Shown here one piece after another: positions 1 through 7,961 of a stretch of 37,068 nucleotides of DNA (positions are counted from its first letter, which is position 1; the number at the start of each line of letters is the position of its first letter). Origin of the DNA: CAYRUP01 sp964489265 (GTDB taxonomy: Bacteria; Pseudomonadota; Gammaproteobacteria; DSM-16500); NCBI GenBank assembly GCA_964489265.1, contig CAZAXX010000015.1, positions 1-37,068 on the forward strand, written 5' to 3'. Made by a program: the position numbers and the translations under genes. Under the pieces are notes generated by a model that was given only the letters and a program-made list of their open reading frames with translations, did no database searches and was not told where the DNA came from.

Positions 1-64
1 TGCTCGAAGGATCTCCCTGTTATAACGTGGAGATCCTTCGAGCAAAAAGCGCTCTCAGGATGAC
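1..64. repeat. Palindromic repeat, GTTATAAC-core family, copy 1 (left part outside window)
   Basis: Positions 1-44 are a perfect 16-bp inverted repeat around a 12-nt loop containing the palindromic core GTTATAAC. The following TCAGGATGACA (54-64) matches the outer arm of the two full copies at 5188 and 16193, so the outer left arm probably lies before the window. It sits just downstream of the end of orn and may act as an RNA hairpin or terminator for it. No transposase is nearby. Confidence 0.75.
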
Positions 65-78
65 ACGTTGACACGGTG

Positions 79-636
79 TCACTTGAATATCTCCGGATTA
101 AACAAAGTCCCGCGATAATATTTTAATTCTTCAATCGATTCGCGAATATCATCCAACGCAAGATGCTTGGATTCTTTTTGCAATCCTGAATAAACACGTG
201 GCGCCCAACGCAATGCCAATTCTTTCAGCGTACTGACATCCAACAATCGGTAATGAAAATATTTTTCGAGTTGCGGCATGTAGCGACACAGAAAACGTCG
301 ATCCTGATGCACGCTGTTGCCACACATGGGTGATTTGCCTTCCGGCACATATTGCCGCAAAAACTCCAGTGTCGCCCGCTCTGCTTCTTCTTCAGTAACT
401 GTACTTGCCTTCACTCGTGCGACCAGGCCGGATGAATTGTGTTGCTTGGTATTCCAGCTATCCATTGTTTGTAACAATGAATCCGGCTGATGCACTGCAA
501 ACACAGGACCTTCCGCAATAATATTCAAATCAGAATCCGTCACGATGGTGGCAATTTCGATAATGCGTTCTTTTTCTGGATTGAGTCCAGTCATTTCCAT
601 ATCAATCCAGATGAGGTTATTGGGGTTAGCAGTCAT
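79..636 (-). CDS. orn: Oligoribonuclease (3'-5' exoribonuclease, DEDDh)
   Basis: Orn degrades 2-5 nt RNAs to mononucleotides in the cytoplasm, completing mRNA turnover and removing pGpG. The 185-residue protein opens with the exonuclease signature IWIDMEMTGL (D12 and E14 bind metal), continues with the conserved WNTKQH-like segment and GNSVHQDRRF, and ends in the HLALDDIRESIEEL helix carrying the DEDDh His and Asp. The start was set at the ATG at 636 because AGGTG lies about 8 nt upstream and the protein then begins as the family does. An upstream ATG at 681 would add 15 atypical residues. It is divergent from plsY. Length and motifs are normal for the family. Confidence 0.97.
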   Translation of the reverse strand: MTANPNNLIWIDMEMTGLNPEKERIIEIATIVTDSDLNIIAEGPVFAVHQPDSLLQTMDSWNTKQHNSSGLVARVKASTVTEEEAERATLEFLRQYVPEGKSPMCGNSVHQDRRFLCRYMPQLEKYFHYRLLDVSTLKELALRWAPRVYSGLQKESKHLALDDIRESIEELKYYRGTLFNPEIFK

Positions 637-720
637 GAAGTTGTCACCTAAAAAATAATAAAAATATTTTAACAGGGGCATTCTCGTATTAGAATCAAAA
701 AAATTTGCTAAGGGCTCATT

Positions 721-1317
721 ATGTCGCTTGAGATTATTATTGCTGTCATTGTTGCTTATCTATTTGGTTCAATTTCCACAGCGATTGTGGCGTGTAAACT
801 GATGGGATTACCTGATCCGCGCAACCAGGGCTCAGGAAATCCAGGTGCCACCAATGTATTGCGCTTTGGCGGCAAAAAAGCAGCGATCATTACGCTGCTC
901 GGCGACGTGATTAAAGCCATGATTCCCGTGTTGCTGGCCAAATGGTATGGCCTGGATGTACTAGGATTGAGTCTCGTTGCATTCGCTGCTTTTCTGGGAC
1001 ATCTCTATCCCATCTTTTTTCGTTTCCAGGGCGGCAAAGGCGTTGCGACTGCCTTTGGTTGTTTAGTGTCACTCTCATGCCCACTGGGTTTTCTACTGTT
1101 AGCAACCTGGCTTGTGAGCGCGCTGATTTTCCGTTATTCATCACTCGCCGCCATTCTGGCTGCTCTGTTCGCGCCTGTCTATGCATGGTATTTCACAAAT
1201 AATAATTACACTGCCGTCACCTGCGCGATTAGCTTGCTGTTAATTTACCGACATCGCAAAAACATCACTAATTTACTCGCTGGGAAAGAAAGTAAAATAG
1301 GCGCTAAAAAAACTTAG
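721..1317 (+). CDS. plsY: Glycerol-3-phosphate acyltransferase PlsY
   Basis: PlsY is an inner-membrane enzyme that transfers an acyl group from acyl-phosphate to glycerol-3-phosphate, the first step of phospholipid synthesis. The 198-residue hydrophobic protein shows the three family loops: FGSISTA near residue 15, GSGNPGATN near 38 and GGKGVATA near 104, with about five membrane segments. AAGGG lies 7-8 nt before the ATG. The gene is convergent with tsaD. Its TAG stop (1315-1317) lies inside the terminal repeat of the inverted-repeat element at 1314-1480, so the C-terminal boundary may have been set by that insertion. Length is otherwise normal. Confidence 0.97.
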   Translation: MSLEIIIAVIVAYLFGSISTAIVACKLMGLPDPRNQGSGNPGATNVLRFGGKKAAIITLLGDVIKAMIPVLLAKWYGLDVLGLSLVAFAAFLGHLYPIFFRFQGGKGVATAFGCLVSLSCPLGFLLLATWLVSALIFRYSSLAAILAALFAPVYAWYFTNNNYTAVTCAISLLLIYRHRKNITNLLAGKESKIGAKKT

Positions 1318-1480
1318 GGTCTGTTTACAATTGGTTTGGGGCTTTTAAAAAGCGGTAGAATCGGCCAAAATCGTCGCAAATTTTCGTTAAATAGCTCTGC
1401 TATTCGCCTCAAATTTGCGACAATTTTGACTCGATTCCCCACTTTTTAAAAGCCCCAAACCAATTGTAAACAGACCCTAA
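1314..1480. mobile_element. MITE-like element with 39-bp perfect terminal inverted repeats
   Basis: The ends TTAGGGTCTG (1314) and CAGACCCTAA (1480) belong to 39-bp perfect terminal inverted repeats (1314-1352 and 1442-1480). The 89-bp interior is itself an imperfect inverted repeat, so the whole 167 nt can fold into one hairpin. There is no coding capacity. A TA dinucleotide flanks GGGTCTG at both ends, compatible with a TA target duplication as in Tc1/IS630-type elements. This is an inference, as no parent transposase is visible. The element fills the whole gap between convergent plsY and tsaD and could also serve as a bidirectional terminator. Confidence 0.85.
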
Positions 1481-2487
1481 TCCCGCAAACTAGATAATGG
1501 CCAACGGGGGTAAACTTCGATGGCTAAACCAGTTTTTTTACCTGCTAATAATCGCTGACAGCCGACATAGGCGATCATGGCACCATTGTCTGTGCAAAAT
1601 TCCTGGCGAGGAAAATAAACCTTGCCCCCTTCTTTCGCCGTCATTTCTGAGAGCATTTGCCGCAATGCTTCATTGGCTCCGACCCCACCTGCCACAACCA
1701 ATGTTTTCATTCCCGTCGCGCGTAACGCACGACGACATTTAATCACTAAGGTTTCCACCACGGCATCCTGGAATGCGCGCGCAATATCTGCCCGCGTTGC
1801 AGGGTCCAGAGGCTCTTTTGCAATCGTATTGGCTGCAAATGTTTTTAACCCACTAAAACTAAAATCGAGACCCGGTCTATCGATCATCGGTCGCGGAAAA
1901 TGGAAGCGCGTTGGATCACCCTCTTTGGCAAGTAAAGAAAGTGGCGCACCGCCTGGGTAACCCAATCCCAGCAATTTAGCTGTTTTATCAAATGCCTCGC
2001 CGACCGCATCATCCACCGATTCGCCCAAAATTTCATAATCACCAAGGCGCAGCACTTTCACCAATTGCGTATGGCCGCCTGAGACAAGCAAAGCAACGAA
2101 AGGAAAGGCCGGTGGATCAGGCTCAAGCATCGGCGCCAATAAATGCCCTTCCATATGATGAACCCCGATAGTTGGCACACCCCAGGCATACCCAATACTG
2201 CAGCCAATCGCTGCTCCCACTAATAAAGCACCGACTAAACCAGGGCCTGCTGTATACGCAACTCCTTGAATATCTTTAGCATTTTGTCCTGCTTGATCCA
2301 TCACAGTTTCAATCAGGGGAATCGTTTTACGGACATGATCACGAGAAGCCAATTCCGGTACGACGCCACCATATTCTGTATGCATGGCCACTTGGCTATA
2401 CAAGGTATGCGCGAGTAACCCTTGGGCTTCATCATAAATGGCAACACCCGTTTCATCACAGGATGTTTCTATACCTAATACTCTCAT
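1477..2487 (-). CDS. tsaD: tRNA N6-threonylcarbamoyladenosine synthase subunit TsaD
   Basis: TsaD transfers the threonylcarbamoyl group from TC-AMP to A37 of ANN-decoding tRNAs, working with TsaB and TsaE. The 336-residue protein has the ASKHA fold landmarks: MRVLGIETSCDET at the N-terminus, the metal-binding HMEGH (H111 and H115), LVSGGHTQL, and SFSGLKT. The ATG at 2487 has an AGGTAG Shine-Dalgarno. It is divergent from rpsU, the classic gammaproteobacterial arrangement. The stop codon TAG (1479-1477) is formed by the end of the inverted-repeat element at 1314-1480, mirroring plsY. Length is as expected (about 337). Confidence 0.97.
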   Translation of the reverse strand: MRVLGIETSCDETGVAIYDEAQGLLAHTLYSQVAMHTEYGGVVPELASRDHVRKTIPLIETVMDQAGQNAKDIQGVAYTAGPGLVGALLVGAAIGCSIGYAWGVPTIGVHHMEGHLLAPMLEPDPPAFPFVALLVSGGHTQLVKVLRLGDYEILGESVDDAVGEAFDKTAKLLGLGYPGGAPLSLLAKEGDPTRFHFPRPMIDRPGLDFSFSGLKTFAANTIAKEPLDPATRADIARAFQDAVVETLVIKCRRALRATGMKTLVVAGGVGANEALRQMLSEMTAKEGGKVYFPRQEFCTDNGAMIAYVGCQRLLAGKKTGLAIEVYPRWPLSSLRD

Positions 2488-2519
2488 GTGTTTTTCTACC
2501 TATAATTTAATAACTTTTT

Positions 2520-2548
2520 TTGCATTTCTTATGATTACCGATTAGAAT
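2520..2548 (+). promoter_or_regulatory. Sigma70-type promoter for rpsU-yqeY-dnaG
   Basis: TTGCAT (2520-2525) and TAGAAT (2543-2548) are separated by exactly 17 nt and lie 43 nt before the rpsU start, in the tsaD-rpsU divergent gap. This is a good match to the vegetative consensus and a sensible place for the operon promoter. Transcription start was not measured. Confidence 0.6.
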
Positions 2549-2591
2549 CTGCCATTCTTCATAAATAGTAAGACGGAGTCTAGTCTCAAAT

Positions 2592-2813
2592 ATGCCAAGT
2601 ATACGTGTAAAAGATAATGAAAATTTTGAAGTTAGCTTACGCCGCTTCAAGCGTTTGTGCGAAAAAGCCAGCATTTTAGCTGATTTACGCCGCCATGAAT
2701 TCTACGAAAAACCCACCTGGAAAAGGAAGCGTAAAAAAGCCTCCGCTGTGAAACGTTATCAGAAAAAACTGATGCGTGAACAGGTTGCTATGGAAAAAGA
2801 CCGTCGCAAGTAA
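2592..2813 (+). CDS. rpsU: 30S ribosomal protein bS21
   Basis: bS21 is a small basic protein of the 30S subunit needed for efficient initiation. The 73-residue product has the family core SLRRFKRLCEKASILADLRRHEFYEKP and a Lys/Arg-rich tail. GGAG lies about 13 nt upstream of the ATG. It is the first gene of the macromolecular-synthesis group, followed 26 nt later by the YqeY gene and then dnaG. A good promoter lies just upstream. Confidence 0.97.
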   Translation: MPSIRVKDNENFEVSLRRFKRLCEKASILADLRRHEFYEKPTWKRKRKKASAVKRYQKKLMREQVAMEKDRRK

Positions 2814-2839
2814 TATCAATTTTTAAATGAGCGACTTGT

Positions 2840-3295
2840 ATGACTACGTCAGCAATTAAAGGGAAGATCCAGGAAGACATGAAAAGCGCCATGCGTAGTC
2901 AGGCTAAAGATCGCTTGGCCGCTATTCGTCTTATCTTGGCCGCTATCAAGCAACGTGAAGTGGATGAGCGCATTGAATTAACTGATGAGCATGTTCTGGC
3001 GATTTTGGACAAAATGCTGAAGCAGCGTCGCGAATCCATCACGCAATATGAAGCAGCCAATCGCCAGGATCTCGCGCAAAGAGAACATGATGAAGTGCGC
3101 ATTATTCAAGAATATTTGCCTTCGCAATTAAGTGCTGCTGAAATTCAAGCCCTGATTGAAGAAGCAATCAAGGAAACAGGCGCGAGCTCTGCACGTGACA
3201 TGGGTAAAGTCATGGGTATATTGAAGCCGAAAGTGCAAGGGCGTGCCGATGTGGCAGCTGTCAGTAACATCGTGAAAGAACGTCTTTCTGCATAG
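2840..3295 (+). CDS. GatB/YqeY domain protein
   Basis: The 151-residue protein matches the YqeY family, which resembles the C-terminal tRNA-binding domain of GatB. The biochemical role is not established, and an effect on tRNA or amidotransferase activity is presumed from homology. Visible features are the helical N-terminus (IKGKIQEDMKSAMRSQAKDRL), the EYLPSQLS segment and the C-terminal GKVMGILKPKVQGRAD motif typical of the family. The position between rpsU and dnaG is conserved in gammaproteobacteria. Only a weak GAGCG precedes the ATG. It is separated from dnaG by a palindromic element (3340-3419). Confidence 0.93.
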   Translation: MTTSAIKGKIQEDMKSAMRSQAKDRLAAIRLILAAIKQREVDERIELTDEHVLAILDKMLKQRRESITQYEAANRQDLAQREHDEVRIIQEYLPSQLSAAEIQALIEEAIKETGASSARDMGKVMGILKPKVQGRADVAAVSNIVKERLSA

Positions 3296-3339
3296 CCGCG
3301 GGCGGACCTTCGAGACAATGCTTCGCGCCTCCCCCTCTA

Positions 3340-3419
3340 CTACGTCCCGCGGCTCGTCCGCGGGATCCAGTGACCCGATGTAACTTGCTTGGATCCCGCG
3401 AACAAACCGCGGGACGTAG
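3340..3419. repeat. GC-rich palindromic repeat between yqeY and dnaG
   Basis: CTACGTCCCGCGG at 3340 pairs with CCGCGGGACGTAG ending at 3419, and internal CCGCGGGATCC pairs with GGATCCCGCG, giving an imperfect long hairpin. Its base composition is far more GC-rich than the neighbours. It lies inside a normally continuous operon, 48 nt before the dnaG start, so it may attenuate read-through into dnaG. No coding capacity. Confidence 0.7.
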
Positions 3420-3467
3420 TGACGAGGAGTCATTCCCAAACAACCTCCATTGTTGCATAATGCCTGC

Positions 3468-5177
3468 ATGACCAATCATATCCCTCGTGAGTTTATTCAA
3501 CTGCTGTTAAGCAGGATTGAGCTTGTTGAGTTAATCGACGGCCGTGTGCCACTGCGTAAAAAATCCAGTAACAATTATTTTGCCTGCTGCCCTTTTCATA
3601 CAGAAAAATCCGCGTCCTTTTCTGTAAGTCAAACCAAACAATTTTATTATTGCTTTGGTTGCGGAGCTCATGGGAATGCCATTGATTTTCTGATGCAATA
3701 CGATCGCATGGAATTTCCTGAAGCCGTAGAAACCTTAGCACGGCAAGCTGGCATGGAAATCCCACGTGAATCTCGCACATTTGAAAAACCGGTTGTCTCA
3801 AATAATCTTTACGAACTACTGGAAAATATCAGCAAGTTTTATCAAACACAGTTAAAACAATCTGCCAAAGCCATTGAATATTTAAAACGACGCGGTTTGT
3901 CTGGTGAAATTGCCAAAGAGTTTGGCATTGGTTTTGCGCCTGCCGGTTGGGATCATGTTTTGCAGCAATTTGGCAAGACCTCGGATTTAAAGCAGCAACT
4001 CGTTGATACCGGTATGTTAATTAAAAAAGATGATGGCGGTTATTATGACCGTTTTCGTGAACGCATAATGTTTCCCATTCGAGATCGTCGCGGGCGCTTT
4101 ATTGGATTTGGTGGTCGAATATTAGATAAAGGCGAACCGAAGTATTTAAATTCGCCTGAAACAGTTATTTTCCAAAAAGGCCATGAACTGTATGGGCTTT
4201 ATCAGGCAGAGGCAACGAATCGTCATTTAGCCAGAGCACTCATTGTCGAAGGCTATATGGATGTGATTGCATTATTTCAGCATGGCATCACTTATGCAGT
4301 TGCCACCTTAGGGACTGCGACGACCGCCAATCATTTACAACGTTTGTTTCGTGAGACTGCAGATATTGTGTTTTGTTTTGATGGCGACCAAGCAGGTCGC
4401 ACGGCTGCATGGCGTGCACTCATGGTGGTATTGCCGTTGATGAGTGATGCTGTGCAAATCCGTTTTATGTTTTTACCGGATGGTGAAGATCCAGATTCAT
4501 TGATTAGAAAAGAAGGCAAAGAAGGTTTTGAGCATCGCATCCAACAAGCCGCAGCACTTTCGCAATTTTTCTTTCAATCTCTGGCGAAGCAAACTGATTT
4601 GAGCAACATGGATGGTCGAGCACGTTTTGTCAAATTGGCGACAGAACATTTGGATCAACTACCCGAAGGAATTTTTCGGGAAATGATGTTGGATGAATTA
4701 GCAAAACGTGCGCGCGTGGATGTACAGCAATTAAAACCAACTAAAAATAATAAATCCGTACGCCCACTCACACAAAAAGCAAAACCACCCTCTACGTTGC
4801 GACTCGCTATTACCTTGCTTGTTCAGCAACCATCGCTTGCGCTCTGCATCGAGCAACCTTTACCAGAATTAAATATTCGTGGTATTGAATTGCTACATGA
4901 AATCGTTGCCTATGTGAAACAACATCCTGACTTGACGACCGGCGGATTAGTTGAGTTTTGGCGTGAACGTGCAGAAGGAAATTCGCTTGCGAAGCTCGCT
5001 CAAGCTGAACATATGATTCCTGAAGAAGGGATTAAAAGCGAATTTCTTGGCGCGATTCAATTGTTGCATAAACTGGGACATGAACAAATCATTGATCGCT
5101 TGTTAGCAAAAGCAAATCAAGCCGCGTTGACTCAGGAAGAAAAACAGCAGTTGGATGAGTTGATTCGGTCGAAGTAA
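3468..5177 (+). CDS. dnaG: DNA primase
   Basis: DnaG makes RNA primers for replication, working with the DnaB helicase. The 569-residue protein has the N-terminal CHC2 zinc finger (C41, H44, C62, C65), the RNA-polymerase-like core with the FGGRILDKGEPKYLNSPET segment, the TOPRIM motif VEGYMDVIAL followed by FDGDQAGR, and a C-terminal helicase-binding region. I chose the ATG at 3468 (MTNHIPREF), which matches the family N-terminus. No strong Shine-Dalgarno is present, only CCTGC-rich sequence. In relatives rpoD follows directly. Here dnaG is instead followed by a palindromic repeat and an amidase on the opposite strand. Confidence 0.97.
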   Translation: MTNHIPREFIQLLLSRIELVELIDGRVPLRKKSSNNYFACCPFHTEKSASFSVSQTKQFYYCFGCGAHGNAIDFLMQYDRMEFPEAVETLARQAGMEIPRESRTFEKPVVSNNLYELLENISKFYQTQLKQSAKAIEYLKRRGLSGEIAKEFGIGFAPAGWDHVLQQFGKTSDLKQQLVDTGMLIKKDDGGYYDRFRERIMFPIRDRRGRFIGFGGRILDKGEPKYLNSPETVIFQKGHELYGLYQAEATNRHLARALIVEGYMDVIALFQHGITYAVATLGTATTANHLQRLFRETADIVFCFDGDQAGRTAAWRALMVVLPLMSDAVQIRFMFLPDGEDPDSLIRKEGKEGFEHRIQQAAALSQFFFQSLAKQTDLSNMDGRARFVKLATEHLDQLPEGIFREMMLDELAKRARVDVQQLKPTKNNKSVRPLTQKAKPPSTLRLAITLLVQQPSLALCIEQPLPELNIRGIELLHEIVAYVKQHPDLTTGGLVEFWRERAEGNSLAKLAQAEHMIPEEGIKSEFLGAIQLLHKLGHEQIIDRLLAKANQAALTQEEKQQLDELIRSK

Positions 5178-5187
5178 TGGCGCCGCC

Positions 5188-5259
5188 TTGTCATCCTGAA
5201 CGAAGTGAAGGATCGCCATGTTATAACGTAGCGATCCTTCACTTCGTTCAGGATGACAA
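5188..5259. repeat. Palindromic repeat, GTTATAAC-core family, copy 2
   Basis: Two 29-bp perfect arms (TTGTCATCCTGAACG at the outer left, mirrored at 5259) flank a 14-nt loop with the GTTATAAC core, making a near-perfect 72-bp palindrome. It follows dnaG by 10 nt and probably terminates its transcript. The next 25-30 nt (through the T-run near 5275-5281) also resemble the sequence after copy 3 at 16263, so the repeat unit is longer than the palindrome itself. Confidence 0.85.
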
Positions 5260-5323
5260 AGCTTTATTTTCAGGCTTTTTTGAGGAACAGCGTAAAAAAT
5301 CTACCGATTCACCGGACAGTAAT

Positions 5324-5343
5324 GCACTGCGTTCAGGATGACA
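5324..5343. repeat. Half copy of the GTTATAAC-core repeat at the end of the amidase gene
   Basis: CACTGCGTTCAGGATGACAG resembles the right arm of the 5188-5259 repeat with one inserted base. The amidase stop codon (TGA at 5335-5333) and its last codons are read from this fragment on the minus strand, so the repeat supplies the gene's terminus. Confidence 0.5.
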
Positions 5344-6754
5344 GGGACATCTGCTCAAGCAACCGCGCAAACTGAAGCGTCATATTATCTTCCAAATAAT
5401 TTCCAATAATTTGAATACCAATCGGTAAATTATTTTCTTTTTTAATCGGCATCACGGTCACCGGCAATCCCAACAACGTTGCAAGACTCGGCCAAGCAAA
5501 TTGCTGGCTATAGGGAATTTTTTTCTCGTCAATTGTGATAGTTCGTTTAGTATAATCCGAATGATCATGTGCAAAAGCCGTCGTCGGCATAACCGGGCAA
5601 ACAATCACATCAAAATCATTGAAAAGCATACGCCATTCGTGACACAGTTGACTGCGTTTTCTCATGTGAACCAACCAATCACGATGCGACGTAATCATTC
5701 CACGCGATAACACAGTTGAAAATTCCAAATTATTTTCAGGTAAATCAGCAATTGAATTTTTCAATTCTTCAAAAAGATGATCTGATTTTTCAGTTGAAAG
5801 TTGTGCACCCACCAAAAATAAATATTCTCGCGTTGTTTCCGCAAGATCAGGCATGTTTTTATTATACCAAGTTACCTTGACACCCGATTGAATTAATTGA
5901 TCCGCCAAATCCTCAATTGCTTTTTTGATATTGGTTGCTGTTGGACAAAGCGGATGTTCATTCAAGATCAAGACACGAAATTGTTTTAATTGTTCATATG
6001 GGCAACGCGGCAAATTCAAGCTATACGCTTTGCCATCATATAATTCATCAGGCCCCGCTAATAAATCAAATGCTAATTTTAAATCTGCCGCATTGCGCGC
6101 CAGCGGGCCTGCTACAGCAAAATCATTGTAACCAGGAATAGGTGGTAAAGTCGGTGGTGCCGCACCTCGCATAGGTATCACGTGCGGCGTTGGTTTATGT
6201 GCGAAGACTCCACAAAAATGCGCTGGCACTCGCAACGAACCTCCCATATCAGAACCTAATTCCAAAGCAACAAAATCCGCAGCCAATGCTGCAGCAGAAC
6301 CGCCAGATGAACCTCCTGCTGTTAAGCTCGGATCCCACGGGTTATTTGTTGTTCCATAAATCGGATTGTAGGTTTGCCAATCTTTTAGCATGAAGGGAAC
6401 ATTTGTTTTTCCAATAATGATAGCGCCGGCATTTTGCAATCGAGCTACGGCCAGTGAATTGTGATCAGGAGTCCAGTCTTTATATTGCGGATTACCCCAC
6501 GTCGTTGGCAAACCTGCCACTCGAAACGATTCTTTTACTGTGATAGGAATTCCCAACAACGGCCTGCGTTCGCCTTTTGCAATTGCTTGATCTGCAGCTT
6601 TTGCTTTGTTACGTGCATTTTCAAAATCACGTACCACAACAGCATTGATATTTTTATCAAAATTTTCAATACGCGAAATGCTTTGTTCGACTAATTCCAG
6701 CGAAGATATTTTTTTGTTTTGCAGCGCGGAAATTAACTCATTGATTGATTTCAT
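5333..6754 (-). CDS. Amidase signature family hydrolase
   Basis: The enzyme hydrolyses an amide bond with a Ser-cisSer-Lys triad. Visible residues are K74 in GIPITVKESF, the cis-Ser S149 in TAGGSSGGSAA and the nucleophile S173 in GSDMGGSLRVPA, with family spacing. The 473-residue length is typical of single-domain amidases. It is not GatA, because it does not sit with gatB or gatC and the C-terminal half differs, so the substrate is unknown. The ATG at 6754 is preceded by GGATGGA. The last residues (LSS, stop) come from a repeat fragment. It is divergent from a MerR/TipAS regulator, whose ligand class (peptide-like amides) may or may not be related. Confidence 0.92.
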   Translation of the reverse strand: MKSINELISALQNKKISSLELVEQSISRIENFDKNINAVVVRDFENARNKAKAADQAIAKGERRPLLGIPITVKESFRVAGLPTTWGNPQYKDWTPDHNSLAVARLQNAGAIIIGKTNVPFMLKDWQTYNPIYGTTNNPWDPSLTAGGSSGGSAAALAADFVALELGSDMGGSLRVPAHFCGVFAHKPTPHVIPMRGAAPPTLPPIPGYNDFAVAGPLARNAADLKLAFDLLAGPDELYDGKAYSLNLPRCPYEQLKQFRVLILNEHPLCPTATNIKKAIEDLADQLIQSGVKVTWYNKNMPDLAETTREYLFLVGAQLSTEKSDHLFEELKNSIADLPENNLEFSTVLSRGMITSHRDWLVHMRKRSQLCHEWRMLFNDFDVIVCPVMPTTAFAHDHSDYTKRTITIDEKKIPYSQQFAWPSLATLLGLPVTVMPIKKENNLPIGIQIIGNYLEDNMTLQFARLLEQMSLSS

Positions 6755-6835
6755 TTTAATTTTCCATCCGATCGCTTTGGTTTATTTGGGAAAAAAGCAT
6801 AGCATGCGAATATTATATAATCTAATTAAATATGC

Positions 6836-6866
6836 TTGACTCTATGGTTACCATATACCTCATCTT
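6836..6866 (+). promoter_or_regulatory. MerR-type promoter with dyad operator
   Basis: TTGACT (6836-6841) is followed by a 13-bp dyad TATGGTTACCATA (6843-6855), and a weak -10 (CATCTT, 6861-6866) lies 19 nt from the -35. MerR-family promoters characteristically have a 19-20 bp spacer containing the regulator's dyad. It precedes the TipAS-type gene, suggesting autoregulation. The -10 match is poor, so the assignment is tentative. Confidence 0.45.
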
Positions 6867-6888
6867 GCGTGCTGAGGGGGAAAAAACG

Positions 6889-7839
6889 ATGGCTCAATGG
6901 TACGTAAAAGAACTTAGCAAATTAACCCATGTTTCGGTGCAAACACTGCATCATTATGATCATATTGGTTTGCTAACACCTTCTGTGCGCTTGCCCAACG
7001 GCTATCGCTTGTACTCCGAAAAAGATTTATTAAAGCTACAACAAATTATTGCCCTGAAATTTTTTAGTTTTGAATTGTCGCAAATAAAAGAATTGCTAAA
7101 CAAAGAAATTGATTTGCTTGAGCATCTTTCCAAGCAGTCAACCTATTTGCAAAAACAGGCTGAAATTTTATTTGAAGCAAGTACAACTTTAAAAGATCTC
7201 ACAGCAAGTTGTCGCGGCGATAAATCAATTCCTTGGGAAAAAATCATTAAATCAATAGAGGTATATCGTATGATACAGCAATTAGAAAAATCATGGGAAG
7301 GTAAGGTTTTTAATTCAGATGAATTAAAAGAATATGCGCGCTTTGAGCAGGAAATGAAAAATAAGTTCAGCGAAAAAGAATTGCAAGCAATTACGAATCG
7401 CTGGGAAAAAATAATTGACGACGTGAATGCCAATTTAAAAACAGATCCGACGAGTGAAACAGGCATTTTATTGGGCCAACGCACGATGGAATGGGTCAAC
7501 CAGTATTATGGAAAAAAACATATCGCATTGCGCAATGCGATTTGGGAAAAAGGTTTTAAGGAAGGTAATATGCCGAATGAAAATGCTTTATCGCAAGAAA
7601 CATGTGAGTGGTTAGATAAAGCGATCACAGCTTATTATCAGACACGTACGTTAGCTATTTTAAACCAAATTGAAAGCAAGCCGCATGAAAAAGTGTTGCA
7701 GCAATGGGAAGCATTGTTAATTGATATGTATGGTGATGAAGCGGAACAAAAGCATGAATTTTTGCAGACTCTTTTCAATGATAAAAAAATTGATCCGGTT
7801 GCTAGAGATTGGATTAAGCAATACATGGAAAAGAAATAA
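6889..7839 (+). CDS. MerR-family regulator with TipAS effector domain
   Basis: The 316-residue protein has an N-terminal MerR winged helix (residues about 5-75: VQTLHHYDHIGLLTPS, NGYRLYSEKDLLKLQQI), a coiled-coil linker and a C-terminal helical TipAS-type domain. In the best-known member, TipAL, that domain binds thiopeptide antibiotics and converts the protein to an activator. The ATG at 6889 follows GAGGGGG at 8-nt spacing. Upstream in-frame codons lie in the promoter dyad and are not used. A MerR-like dyad promoter lies directly upstream. Ligand and target genes are unknown, and the divergent amidase is the natural candidate target. Confidence 0.9.
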   Translation: MAQWYVKELSKLTHVSVQTLHHYDHIGLLTPSVRLPNGYRLYSEKDLLKLQQIIALKFFSFELSQIKELLNKEIDLLEHLSKQSTYLQKQAEILFEASTTLKDLTASCRGDKSIPWEKIIKSIEVYRMIQQLEKSWEGKVFNSDELKEYARFEQEMKNKFSEKELQAITNRWEKIIDDVNANLKTDPTSETGILLGQRTMEWVNQYYGKKHIALRNAIWEKGFKEGNMPNENALSQETCEWLDKAITAYYQTRTLAILNQIESKPHEKVLQQWEALLIDMYGDEAEQKHEFLQTLFNDKKIDPVARDWIKQYMEKK

Positions 7840-7849
7840 TAAAAACCTT

Positions 7850-7885
7850 CATTGCGAGCCCATGTTTCTTATGGGCCTCGCAATG
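7850..7885. repeat. Hairpin between convergent regulator and HAD genes
   Basis: CATTGCGAGCCCAT pairs with ATGGGCCTCGCAATG (one bulge) around a short loop, 11 nt after the TipAS gene stop. It probably terminates transcription from one or both sides. It is followed by a GC-rich stretch (7900-7935) of short gcccg-type tandem units, unlike the AT-rich surroundings. Confidence 0.6.
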
Positions 7886-7961
7886 ACGTTGTTGATTACA
7901 TCGTGCCCGAGCCCGTGTGCGTGCCCGCGCCCGTTTTTTCTTCGCATTTAGAAATGCCCTA

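Noticed and set aside
3128..3475. Minus-strand 115-residue frame covering the GC palindrome
   Set aside because: It overlaps the end of yqeY and consists largely of repeat DNA. No Shine-Dalgarno.
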